Part shown: positions 57,358 through 64,000 of the stretch, one piece after another
Layout of the letters: the number at the start of each line of letters is the position of its first letter
Numbering within the stretch: the stretch's first letter is position 1
NCBI RefSeq assembly: GCF_025736935.1
Contig: NZ_CP107048.1
Location: 2,369,501-2,433,500, forward strand
DNA from: Qipengyuania sp. SS22
GTDB taxonomy: Bacteria > Pseudomonadota > Alphaproteobacteria > Sphingomonadales > Sphingomonadaceae
Direction of reading: 5' to 3'
Length of the DNA: 64,000 nucleotides
The notes under the pieces: generated by a model
Database searches by the model: none
Told to the model about the DNA's origin: nothing
Seen by the model: only the letters and a program-made list of their open reading frames with translations
Made by a program: the position numbers and the translations under genes

Positions 57358-57758
57358 AAGATGAGCCGGTCCAATCTCAAGATGGAGTGTTTCCCATCAT
57401 AAGGCGAGGCAGCGTCGCTTCTTTATCGCTTTATGAAGTGACCGACTATGAGCTGGATTTGTTGGAGCAGGGGAGCCCGTCCGGCCTGTTTCTCAACTTC
57501 GGTATCTTTCTTCTATCGGTGGGATTGTCGTTCGCGCTGGCCGTCACTACCGCAAATATCGAAAACGACAGGCTTTTTACAGTCTACTCAATAATCTCGA
57601 TTGTCGGCATTGTACTCGGAATTTTGCTCACGCTTCTTTGGTTTCGCTCACGAAAATCGACCAAACATGTTTGTAAGAAAATTCGGAGCCGCATAATACA
57701 GGAAATCGATGCGTCGAGTTCTTCGGTGCCGTCGATTGATCCAACATCGAATAGTTGA
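57354..57758 (+). CDS. Two-helix membrane protein, partner of the Cas2-like protein
   Basis: A 134-residue protein: an N-terminal soluble part (1-43) with SLYEVTDYELDLLEQGSPS, two hydrophobic helices (about 44-67 and 74-97), a basic stretch (RSRKSTKHVCKKIRSR) and a Ser-rich tail. Both ends are probably cytoplasmic. The GTG start overlaps the Cas2-like stop. Two 60-bp blocks counted (57541 and 57601) are 42-45% G+C, well below the flanks. Function is unknown; coupling suggests that the two proteins act together. Confidence 0.75.
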   Translation: MKDEPVQSQDGVFPIIRRGSVASLSLYEVTDYELDLLEQGSPSGLFLNFGIFLLSVGLSFALAVTTANIENDRLFTVYSIISIVGIVLGILLTLLWFRSRKSTKHVCKKIRSRIIQEIDASSSSVPSIDPTSNS

Positions 57759-57920
57759 TCCTGGCCGGCCACCCGTACGCGCGGGAATGGCCGAGTTAAG
57801 CTACAGCGCGTTGTACGCGCTCCGCCCGGCGGCCGACTAGCATTGTCGCGATGGCCAAAAAACCTATCCACCCACGCGCTAGCGGCGTCTCGCCGACCGC
57901 CTATCGGGGGAGATACAGCG

Positions 57921-58379
57921 GTGTCGAAATTGCAGGTGATCGAACTCGCGACTTATTATCTGATCGCGGTCAATTTCCTTACCTTCGTCGCCTTCGGCTA
58001 CGACAAGATGCAGGCCGAGAGAGGCGGCTGGCGGGTGGCCGAGGCGACGCTGGTCTTCTTCGTCATCATTGGCGGTATCGTCGGCGCGCTCGCGGGCCGG
58101 GCGCTGTTCCGGCACAAGATCCGCAAATCCTCTTTCACCGCCAAGCTGGGGGGCGGAGTACTGCTCAATCTGTGCATAGTCGGCGGGCTCGTCGCCCTGG
58201 CTAGCGGGAGGTCGCCCGAAGAGCAGGCGCGGCTCGATGCGCAGATGGACAGCGTGTATTATTCCGGCTGCAACGCGGTTCGCCGCGCCGGCAAGGCACC
58301 GTTGTACTATGGCGAGCCGGGATACCGTTCGGATATGGATGGCGACGGTGATGGGATCGCCTGCGAACCGCGCTTCTGA
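57921..58379 (+). CDS. DUF1294 membrane protein fused to an excalibur Ca2+-binding domain
   Basis: A 152-residue protein from the GTG at 57921 (GGGGGAG box 8 nt upstream). Residues 1-95 form the DUF1294 domain with three or four hydrophobic helices and FVAFGYDKMQAERGGWRVAEATL. The C-terminal 45 residues end in SDMDGDGDGIACEPRF, a typical excalibur EF-hand-like Ca2+ loop with a Cys-containing signature. The tail probably lies outside the cytoplasmic membrane. The function of DUF1294 is unknown. Confidence 0.85.
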   Translation: MSKLQVIELATYYLIAVNFLTFVAFGYDKMQAERGGWRVAEATLVFFVIIGGIVGALAGRALFRHKIRKSSFTAKLGGGVLLNLCIVGGLVALASGRSPEEQARLDAQMDSVYYSGCNAVRRAGKAPLYYGEPGYRSDMDGDGDGIACEPRF

Positions 58380-58463
58380 AAGATGGCGTGAACGCCTTGC
58401 GTCGCGGCGGCGGGAGTGCAAGCATCGCGCCCGAGCAACCTTCGCCTCACAGGAGACCTGCCG

Positions 58464-58685
58464 ATGACCACCCGTTTTGCACCTCTCGCCCTTCCGCTGG
58501 CCGCCGCGCTGGCGCTTGCCGCCTGCGGCGAGGCCGAGGACACCACCTATGAAGTCGATGCCACCGACGAGGGCGGCGGCGAGCTGATCGTGACCGAGGA
58601 AGTGCCCGGCGCGGTCGAGGTCGATACGCCCGACACGCCGATGACCAATGTCCCCGAAGAGGACGCGGAAGAAGCGGCTGAATAA
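58464..58685 (+). CDS. Small acidic lipoprotein
   Basis: A 73-residue predicted lipoprotein: MTTRFAPLALPLAAALALAACGEAED, with LAAC as lipobox. The mature 48 residues are almost entirely acidic and disordered (EDTTYEVDATDEGG... PEEDAEEAAE). An AGGAG box precedes the ATG. It has no recognised family. A convergent stem-loop separates it from the next gene. Confidence 0.8.
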   Translation: MTTRFAPLALPLAAALALAACGEAEDTTYEVDATDEGGGELIVTEEVPGAVEVDTPDTPMTNVPEEDAEEAAE

Positions 58686-58691
58686 CCCTCC

Positions 58692-58717
58692 AACCCCTCT
58701 CGCCAGCGCGAGGGGTT
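58692..58717. terminator. Symmetric stem-loop between convergent lipoprotein genes
   Basis: AACCCCTC (58692-58699) pairs with GAGGGGTT (58710-58717) around a 10-nt loop, placed just after the stop of the plus-strand lipoprotein gene and before the stop of the minus-strand one. It lacks a long T-run, so it may be a weak or factor-dependent bidirectional terminator. Confidence 0.5.
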
Positions 58718-58734
58718 AGCGGGCGTTCAAGCCC

Positions 58735-59451
58735 TTACCAGCCCCACGCAGCGGGCGGCGCATCCACCGGCGCGCTGGCATCGATTTCGACGCGGAACAG
58801 CCGGGTCGGGTCATTGCGGCGGGTGAGCTGGTAGGCGAAGCGTGCGTCGGCGCTGCCGCGCGGGGTGACTTCGATCCGCCAGACATTGGTGAGCGAGGCG
58901 GCCAGGCCCTCGCGCTCGAACAGCGCCACGCTTTCGGCGTCCAGGGGGAAGTCCTGCGCGGCCGCGCTGCCCGCATCGGCACTGGTCCCGCCATAGAAGC
59001 TCACCGCATCGGCCTCGCCATCGGCATGGCGGTGGTCGTGCTTGAGCGTGAAGCGCGTGTCCGCGCCGGTGCCTTCGCGCGTCACGATCCAGGTACGGCT
59101 GCGGTTCCAGGATTGTTCTCGTCCTACCGCTTCGCTGCTTGAGGACGTTTCTGTACGTCTTACCGCTTCGCTGCCTGAGGACGGGGGCGCTTCCTCGACA
59201 TGGAAGGCGATCGCCACGCGGTCCTCCTCGCAATCGGCCCAATGCGCGACCATGCGCTTGTCCGCCCAGTCCGCATCGCGCGCATCCGTGCTCGCGAGGC
59301 CGCCGGCATAGGCCTTGCCGCAATGGCTCGACAGCGCTTGCCAGAACGCCTCCTGCGGGCTGGCGGCTGCATTCGCGGCGGGGCCGGGCGCGGGCACGCA
59401 GGCGGAAAGGGCGAGGACCGCGAGCGGCAGGGAGAGTTGGGCGATATGCAT
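58735..59451 (-). CDS. Lipoprotein with an in-frame repeat insertion
   Basis: A 238-residue predicted lipoprotein: MHIAQLSLPLAVLALSACVPAPG, with LSAC as lipobox. The mature part has two Cys (SHCGKAYAGG and WADCEEDR), HDHRHADG, and a C-terminal beta-rich region that ends RLFRVEIDASAPVD. Residues about 90-113 are a 12-residue repeat pair (SSGSEAVRRTET/SSSSEAVGREQS) encoded by a duplicated palindromic DNA repeat at 59120-59183, apparently inserted in frame. No family is recognised with certainty. Confidence 0.75.
   Translation of the reverse strand: MHIAQLSLPLAVLALSACVPAPGPAANAAASPQEAFWQALSSHCGKAYAGGLASTDARDADWADKRMVAHWADCEEDRVAIAFHVEEAPPSSGSEAVRRTETSSSSEAVGREQSWNRSRTWIVTREGTGADTRFTLKHDHRHADGEADAVSFYGGTSADAGSAAAQDFPLDAESVALFEREGLAASLTNVWRIEVTPRGSADARFAYQLTRRNDPTRLFRVEIDASAPVDAPPAAWGW
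59120..59183. repeat. Two direct copies of a 28-bp palindromic element
   Basis: Copies lie at 59120-59147 and 59156-59183, 36 bp apart, with two mismatches. The first copy has outer arms CGTCCT and AGGACG; in the second the left arm is CGTCTT, so its pairing is slightly weaker. The core is CCGCTTCGCTGC. They are in frame in the lipoprotein gene and look like a REP-type mobile palindrome. Confidence 0.8.
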
Positions 59452-59523
59452 CGCGCCAGCCTAGTGGCTCGGTCAAGCAACGCAAACCCCGATGAAAATC
59501 AGGCATGTGTCTCGATGCCACGC

Positions 59524-59555
59524 AAAAAGGGGCGACGGGATTGACCCGCCGCCCC
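59524..59555 (-). terminator. Rho-independent terminator of the 59617-59997 gene
   Basis: On the minus strand, GGGGCG and CGGG segments (59529-59539) pair with CCCG and CGCCCC (59545-59555) with a single mismatch, followed by five T (A at 59524-59528 on the plus strand). It lies about 60 bp beyond the stop codon. Confidence 0.85.
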
Positions 59556-59616
59556 GGATGCGGCCGCTGCGAGAAGAGGAGGGATCGCCCGCCGCGGCCG
59601 GTCGTCTGGTCTGTCC

Positions 59617-59997
59617 TCAGCGGTCGGGCTGGGTATCCACCGTGGTGTCCGCCTCGGTATCTACCGTGGCATCGATGCCGGGTGCCGACGCATCGGCATC
59701 GGCGCTACTATCGACATGCGTCTCGAGATCGGCGGCCTGCTGCGTGCGCTCGGCGGTGGTCTCGAGGCTGTCTTGTGCAGAATCGGTTGCTTCCTCGGTG
59801 CGGGCACGCGCCCGTGTGGCGGCAGTATCGGCGCGCTCGGTTACGCTGTCGGTGGTGCGCTCGGCGCGGTCGAGCGTCGGCTGTGCATCGACGCGGGCAT
59901 CGGCGGTCGCGTCGACGGCGCCGGTGACTTGCGCGCTCGCGGCAGTGGCGCCGGTGGTGGCGAGGAGGGCGGCGGCTAGTGCGGTAAACTTGGTCAT
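59617..59997 (-). CDS. Secreted low-complexity acidic protein
   Basis: A 126-residue protein with a signal peptide (MTKFTALAAALLATTGATAASA). The mature part is nearly all Ala, Thr, Asp, Glu, Arg and Val without aromatics, with a charged helical middle (DRAERTTDSVTERADTAATRARARTEEATDSAQDSLE) that may form a coiled coil and an acidic tail rich in DT pairs. A strong terminator follows. Function unknown; it may be a periplasmic structural or stress protein. The ATG at 59997 is preferred over 60012 for the leader. Confidence 0.68.
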   Translation of the reverse strand: MTKFTALAAALLATTGATAASAQVTGAVDATADARVDAQPTLDRAERTTDSVTERADTAATRARARTEEATDSAQDSLETTAERTQQAADLETHVDSSADADASAPGIDATVDTEADTTVDTQPDR

Positions 59998-60213
59998 ATC
60001 TGCGTATCCCATTTTTGTTGTTGGGACCGGGGATACGTTGGGGGCTGCGATCCGGCTCCCGCCAATGCGCTAAAATGTGCCGTGCGATTGCCGGGGCGAG
60101 CCGGTTCATCACCCGTTTATCGCGGGTTTATCTGCGGTTCATGAAGCACAGCCATCGGCGGCCATCCCGCAATTTCTTTGCCTCGCAGCGCCGCCACCGC
60201 TATTTCGCCGCCG

Positions 60214-61110
60214 ATGAACGAGACACGCGATATCCACGCCAAAGCCGAAACGCTGATCGAGGCGCTGCCCTATTTCCAGCGCTATGCCGGGCGCAGCTTT
60301 GTCGTGAAGTACGGCGGCAATGCCATGGGCGACGAACGCGCGGCGCGCGAGTTTGCCGAGGATGTGGTACTGCTGAAGGCGGTCGGCATCAATCCGGTGG
60401 TGGTCCATGGCGGCGGCCCGCAAATCGGCGCGATGCTGGAGAAGCTCGGCGTCGAGACGACCTTCGTCGATGGCCTGCGCGTGACCGACAAGCAGACCGC
60501 CGAGGTCGCCGAAATGGTGCTGTCGGGCGCGATCAACAAGGCGATCGTCGGCTCGATCGCACGCGCCGGGGGCAAGGCGATCGGGATCTCGGGCAAGGAT
60601 GGCGGGCTGGTCACCGCGACCAAGCTGCAGCGGACGCGCAAGGACCCCGACAGCAATATCGAGAAAGTGCTCGATCTCGGTTTTGTCGGTGAACCGGCCA
60701 AGGTCGATACCGCGATCCTCGAAACCGCGACCGGCGCGGGGATGATCCCGGTGGTTGCGCCGATCGGCGTGGGCGAGGACGGCCATACCTACAATATCAA
60801 CGCCGACACCATGGCGGGCGCGCTGGCAGCGGCCTTGGGCGCGGCGCGGCTGTTGTTGCTGACCGATGTACCCGGCGTGCTGGACAAGCAGGGCGAACTG
60901 CTCACCGATCTGACGCCCGCCGATATCCACCGGCTGCGCGATGACGGAACGATCTCGGGCGGGATGATCCCCAAGCTCGAAACCTGCGTCCAGGCAGTGG
61001 AATCGGGCTGCGAGGCGGCGGTCGTGCTCGACGGGCGCGTGCCGCATGCGATGCTGCTCGAATTCTTCACCGCCCGCGGCGCGGGTACGCTGGTCAGCCG
61101 CGGGGCCTAA
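60214..61110 (+). CDS. argB: Acetylglutamate kinase
   Basis: A 298-residue enzyme that phosphorylates N-acetylglutamate in arginine synthesis. [12 protein letters not shown] carries the Lys of the ATP site, [15 protein letters not shown] is the substrate Gly loop, and [17 protein letters not shown] and LTDVPGVLD are conserved. Residues [12 protein letters not shown] form the lid Lys region. The ATG at 60214 gives a 25-residue lead before the first strand, typical of the arginine-sensitive form with an N-terminal helix. It is a lone arg gene here. Confidence 0.95.
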   Translation: MNETRDIHAKAETLIEALPYFQRYAGRSFVVKYGGNAMGDERAAREFAEDVVLLKAVGINPVVVHGGGPQIGAMLEKLGVETTFVDGLRVTDKQTAEVAEMVLSGAINKAIVGSIARAGGKAIGISGKDGGLVTATKLQRTRKDPDSNIEKVLDLGFVGEPAKVDTAILETATGAGMIPVVAPIGVGEDGHTYNINADTMAGALAAALGAARLLLLTDVPGVLDKQGELLTDLTPADIHRLRDDGTISGGMIPKLETCVQAVESGCEAAVVLDGRVPHAMLLEFFTARGAGTLVSRGA

Positions 61111-61190
61111 CCCGTCGGATGGGGGTGGCGCGGGGCGTGTCGCGCTTGTAGGACGCGCGACAGGACAGCTTCAAGGGAACGCTCGATCAC

Positions 61191-61481
61191 ATGCAGGCGC
61201 TCAGCACCATCTACCAGATCATAGCCATGCTCACCAACGTGCTGGTGATGCTGATCATCATCCAGTTCATCATCGGGCTGCTGTTTGCCTTCAACGTGGT
61301 GAACCGGTCGAACGATTTCCTCGCCGGCTTCTACATGGCGATCAACCGCTTGCTCGAGCCGGTGTTGCGCCCGATCCGCAATCTCCTGCCCAGTACGGGC
61401 CAGATCGACTTCTCTCCGCTTGTGTTGATCATCCTGCTCAACATTGTCCTCATCGTTCTCGGCAATGTGATCTACGGCTGA
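61191..61481 (+). CDS. YggT-family membrane protein
   Basis: A 96-residue protein with two long hydrophobic stretches (about residues 10-35 and 70-93) and the YggT-like block [33 protein letters not shown]. The family is implicated in membrane and osmotic homeostasis and septum organisation in some bacteria; role here is inferred. The stop shares one nucleotide with the folD start (TGATG). Confidence 0.88.
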   Translation: MQALSTIYQIIAMLTNVLVMLIIIQFIIGLLFAFNVVNRSNDFLAGFYMAINRLLEPVLRPIRNLLPSTGQIDFSPLVLIILLNIVLIVLGNVIYG

Positions 61482-62377
61482 TGCCGGCGCAGGTTATCGA
61501 CGGGAAGGCATTCGCCGCCAGGCTGCGCGAGCGCGTCGGCGAACAGGCGGCGAAATTCGCCGAGGCGGCGGGCCGCAAGGCAGGCCTTGCAGTGGTGCTG
61601 GTGGGCGAGGACGCGGCGAGCCAGGTCTATGTGCGCAGCAAGCACAAGGCGACAGTGGCCGCGCATATGGAAAGTTTCGAGCATCGCCTGCCCGCCGATA
61701 CAGCGGAGGCCGACCTGCTCGCACTGGTCGAGCAATTGAACGCCGATCCGGCGGTCGATGGGATCCTCGTGCAGCTGCCACTGCCCGACCATCTCGACGA
61801 ACAGGCAGTGATCGCCGCGATCAGCCCCGACAAGGATGTCGACGGGTTCCACGTGACTAATGCCGGGCGTCTCGCGGTCGGACAGAGCGGCTTCGTCCCC
61901 TGCACGCCGCTGGGCTGCATGATGCTGCTGACCGACCGGCTGGGCGATCTGTCCGGGCTCGAGGCGGTGGTGATCGGCCGTTCGAATATCGTCGGCAAGC
62001 CGATGGCGCAGCTGCTGCTCGACGCCAATGCCACTGTCACTATCGCGCATAGCCGGACGAAGGATTTGCCCGGTGTCGTCCGGCGCGCGGATATCGTGGT
62101 CGCTGCGGTCGGCCGTGCCGAAATGGTCAAGGCCGAATGGCTCAAGCCGCAAGCGACGGTGATCGATGTCGGTATCAACCGCCTCCCGCCCGAACCCGGC
62201 GCGGACAAGGGCCGGCTGGTCGGCGATGTCGACTATACCGGCGCGCAGGGCGTCGCTGCGGCGATTACCCCGGTACCGGGCGGGGTCGGACCGATGACGA
62301 TCGCGGTGCTGCTGCGCAACACGCTGGTTGCGGCCTATCGCAATGCCGGTCTCGACCTGCCCGAAGGCGCGCTGTGA
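61481..62377 (+). CDS. folD: Bifunctional methylenetetrahydrofolate dehydrogenase/cyclohydrolase
   Basis: A 298-residue enzyme of one-carbon metabolism. YVRSKHKA carries the catalytic Lys, [14 protein letters not shown] and [13 protein letters not shown] are the substrate site, [17 protein letters not shown] is the NADP motif, and the end [21 protein letters not shown] is invariant. The length is normal. The start overlaps the YggT gene and its stop overlaps the next GTG, so translation is coupled in a chain. Confidence 0.96.
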   Translation: MPAQVIDGKAFAARLRERVGEQAAKFAEAAGRKAGLAVVLVGEDAASQVYVRSKHKATVAAHMESFEHRLPADTAEADLLALVEQLNADPAVDGILVQLPLPDHLDEQAVIAAISPDKDVDGFHVTNAGRLAVGQSGFVPCTPLGCMMLLTDRLGDLSGLEAVVIGRSNIVGKPMAQLLLDANATVTIAHSRTKDLPGVVRRADIVVAAVGRAEMVKAEWLKPQATVIDVGINRLPPEPGADKGRLVGDVDYTGAQGVAAAITPVPGGVGPMTIAVLLRNTLVAAYRNAGLDLPEGAL

Positions 62378-63075
62378 GATTGGCGATCGCCCTGTTGGCG
62401 CTGGCGCTGACCGCCTGCTCCACGGGCCCGAACCCGCGCGACCGCTATGCGCGGATGCTCAAGCCGACCGCCAATCCATCGAAAGTGGTCGCCGCTGAAC
62501 TCGGCTTCGCGCGTATGGCGCAGGACGAGGGGCAGTGGACCGCCTTTCGCGAATATGCCGCCGATGAGGGTGTGATGTTCGTGCCCGAGCCGGTCATGGC
62601 GCGTGACTGGCTGAAGGGCCGGGCGGATCCCGCGCAGGCCGTGCGCTGGCAGCCGCATCATGTCTGGTCGAGCTGCGACGGTTCGCTCGCGGTGACGCGC
62701 GGCGCATGGCAGCGCCCCGATGGTTCGAACGGCTATTTCACCACCGTCTGGCAACGCCGCCGCGATGGCGAATACCGCTGGACGCTCGATCAGGGCGATA
62801 GCCTCGAGACACCGCTCGAAGCGCCCGAATTCGTGCGCACCGATGTCGCCGAATGCCCTGCCCGCGGGCTCGCCGCCGAATTGCGCGAACAGGCCGAACA
62901 ATCGCGCCCGGTGACAGGCGGCACCTATTTCGACCAGGTCAGCGCGGACAGCAGCCTGTTCCTGACCTTTGTCGTGTCGCCAGACCTGTCGCGCAACTGG
63001 AAACTGATGCTGCACCGCAACGGCATGATGGTCGACGCCATGACAGGCAGCGTAACCGCACCTTGGGAGGATTAG
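62374..63075 (+). CDS. Lipoprotein, function unknown
   Basis: A 233-residue predicted lipoprotein from the GTG at 62374 (GTGA overlap with folD): [18 protein letters not shown] gives a lipobox TAC. The mature region contains a SnoaL-like/NTF2-type look ([44 protein letters not shown] and [20 protein letters not shown]), a single-domain fold often found in enzymes and ligand-binding proteins. No function is known. It is followed by marC after 1 bp. Confidence 0.75.
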   Translation: MRLAIALLALALTACSTGPNPRDRYARMLKPTANPSKVVAAELGFARMAQDEGQWTAFREYAADEGVMFVPEPVMARDWLKGRADPAQAVRWQPHHVWSSCDGSLAVTRGAWQRPDGSNGYFTTVWQRRRDGEYRWTLDQGDSLETPLEAPEFVRTDVAECPARGLAAELREQAEQSRPVTGGTYFDQVSADSSLFLTFVVSPDLSRNWKLMLHRNGMMVDAMTGSVTAPWED

Positions 63076-63076
63076 C

Positions 63077-63700
63077 ATGACCGCGCTGTTCTTTTCGGCT
63101 TTCATCACGCTGTTCGTCGTTATCGACCCGCCCGGCTGCGCCCCGATCTATGCCGGACTGACCAAGGGCGCCGCGCCTGCCGAGCGCCGCAGCATGGCGA
63201 TCCGCGCGGTGGTCATCGCGGGCATCATCCTCATCGGCTTCGCCCTGTTCGGCGAGGATCTGCTCGACGCCCTGCATATCGAGCTCGACAGCTTCCGCAT
63301 CGCGGGCGGCATCATGCTTTTTCTTATCGCGCTCGAAATGGTATTTGAGAAGCGCACCCAGCGGCGCGAAGACCGGGCCGAGAAGGTCGCTGCGACGCCG
63401 GAGGTCGAGGATGTCTCGGTGTTCCCCATGGCCATGCCGATGCTGGCCGGTCCCGGCGCGATCGCCGCGATCATGCTGTTGACCAATGAAGCGCGCGGGA
63501 CCGAGGAAACGCTGGTCGTGCTCGGCGCGATGCTGGCAGTGCTCGCGCTGACCGCCGCGGCGCTGATTGCCGCGGGTCCGCTGATCCGCGTGCTGGGCGA
63601 CCGGGTCGAGGCGGTGATCACGCGGCTGCTGGGCGTCCTGCTCGCCGCGCTCGCCACGCAATATGTCCTCGACGGGCTGAAGGGCACTTTCGTCGGGTGA
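63077..63700 (+). CDS. MarC-family membrane protein
   Basis: A 207-residue protein with six hydrophobic helices and the MarC blocks FFSAFITLFVVIDPPGCAPIYAGLT and FPMAMPMLAGPGAIAAIMLL. The family was once linked to multiple antibiotic resistance, but this is not supported for MarC of E. coli; function is unknown. The start is 1 bp after the preceding stop, so the YggT gene, folD, the lipoprotein gene and marC are in one tight unit. Confidence 0.9.
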   Translation: MTALFFSAFITLFVVIDPPGCAPIYAGLTKGAAPAERRSMAIRAVVIAGIILIGFALFGEDLLDALHIELDSFRIAGGIMLFLIALEMVFEKRTQRREDRAEKVAATPEVEDVSVFPMAMPMLAGPGAIAAIMLLTNEARGTEETLVVLGAMLAVLALTAAALIAAGPLIRVLGDRVEAVITRLLGVLLAALATQYVLDGLKGTFVG

Positions 63701-63743
63701 CGCGGTACTGCGCCGGTTCAGTCCGCCATCTTAGACAAAGCCC

Positions 63744-64000
63744 ATGCTCCGTATCGCTACATTCCTGATCCTCGCGTGGCTCACCGCGGTGTCTCCCGCG
63801 ACGGCGCAGCCGCTGCCTGACTATTCGATCGCCGAGCTCGAAGCGGCAATCATCGCGGGCAAGCTCAATCGCATTGCCGTGCTTGCCGCCGAACAGCATG
63901 GCGAGACGGTCTATGCGCAGCGTTTCGATGGCGAAGCTGCGGGAACGCCGATCGATATCCGCTCTGCGGGCAAGTCGCTCACCGCGCTGGCGGTGGGCGC
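63744..64000 (+). CDS. Serine hydrolase of the beta-lactamase fold (partial)
   Basis: Only the first 85 residues are visible; the gene continues past the window end. A signal peptide (MLRIATFLILAWLTAVSPATA) is followed by DYSIAELEAAIIAGKLNRIAVLAAEQHGETVYAQRF and SAGKSLTALAVG, whose SxxK motif is the nucleophile of class C beta-lactamase-like serine hydrolases and DD-peptidases. The YxN and KTG-like motifs lie outside the window. The substrate is unknown. Confidence 0.78.
   Translation, partial: MLRIATFLILAWLTAVSPATAQPLPDYSIAELEAAIIAGKLNRIAVLAAEQHGETVYAQRFDGEAAGTPIDIRSAGKSLTALAVG

Noticed and set aside
57091..57758. Functional CRISPR-Cas locus around the Cas2-like gene
   Set aside because: No repeat-spacer array, no cas1 and no effector gene is present; the protein is an orphan of the SinR/VapD-like type.

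Overview
The window is GC-rich, densely packed chromosomal DNA from an alphaproteobacterium. The gene content fits the order Sphingomonadales, most likely Erythrobacteraceae: an UrcA-family protein, a MidA-type methyltransferase, DUF2147, DUF2171 and DUF1294-excalibur proteins, an HWE histidine kinase, a leucine-degradation segment and many small lipoproteins. This assignment is inferred from gene families; no rRNA or tRNA gene was seen. Most of the window is housekeeping DNA with frequent 1-4 nt start/stop overlaps. No prophage, insertion sequence or CRISPR array was found.

Layout. Positions 1-7.6 kb hold a partial response regulator, a secreted EF-hand protein, a VOC/cupin pair, two peptidases (aminopeptidase P and an oligopeptidase B-like S9 enzyme), a thioesterase and alanine dehydrogenase. 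From 7.7 to 20 kb come a DUF389 membrane protein, ftsK, a TenI-like protein, a YggS protein, glnD, an acyl-CoA ligase, and the overlapping trio lgt, midA-like and DUF2147. From 20 to 24.3 kb lie a betaine/choline-type ABC importer, whose permease and binding protein are fused, coupled to a small lipoprotein gene, and an HWE kinase. From 24.5 to 29.8 kb there is a leucine-degradation segment (ivd, a PhnA-like gene, mccB), then an acyltransferase, a DUF1295 protein and a TetR-like regulator. From 29.8 to 37.2 kb are an AI-2E-family permease, gyrB, serine deaminase, a ZIP transporter and an AMP-dependent ligase. From 37.6 to 50.3 kb are urcA, guaA, a DMT exporter, an endonuclease III homologue, an unusual NRAMP-like transporter, an SDR, tldD, a CHCC zinc-finger protein, an ABC ATPase, nadB, a PilZ protein and an alpha/beta hydrolase.

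The least ordinary part is 50.7-60 kb. Class Ia ribonucleotide reductase is split: nrdA (51.8 kb) and nrdB (56.0 kb) are separated by a DUF2171 gene, a LuxR-type orphan regulator and a small membrane protein. Directly behind nrdB, joined by start/stop overlaps, sits a two-gene AT-richer cassette encoding an orphan Cas2-like (SinR/VapD-type) protein and a two-helix membrane protein. This is the best candidate for an undescribed system. Nearby, a lipoprotein gene carries an in-frame duplicated palindromic repeat.

The last 4 kb return to housekeeping: argB, a YggT protein, folD, a lipoprotein, a MarC protein and the start of a beta-lactamase-fold serine hydrolase.
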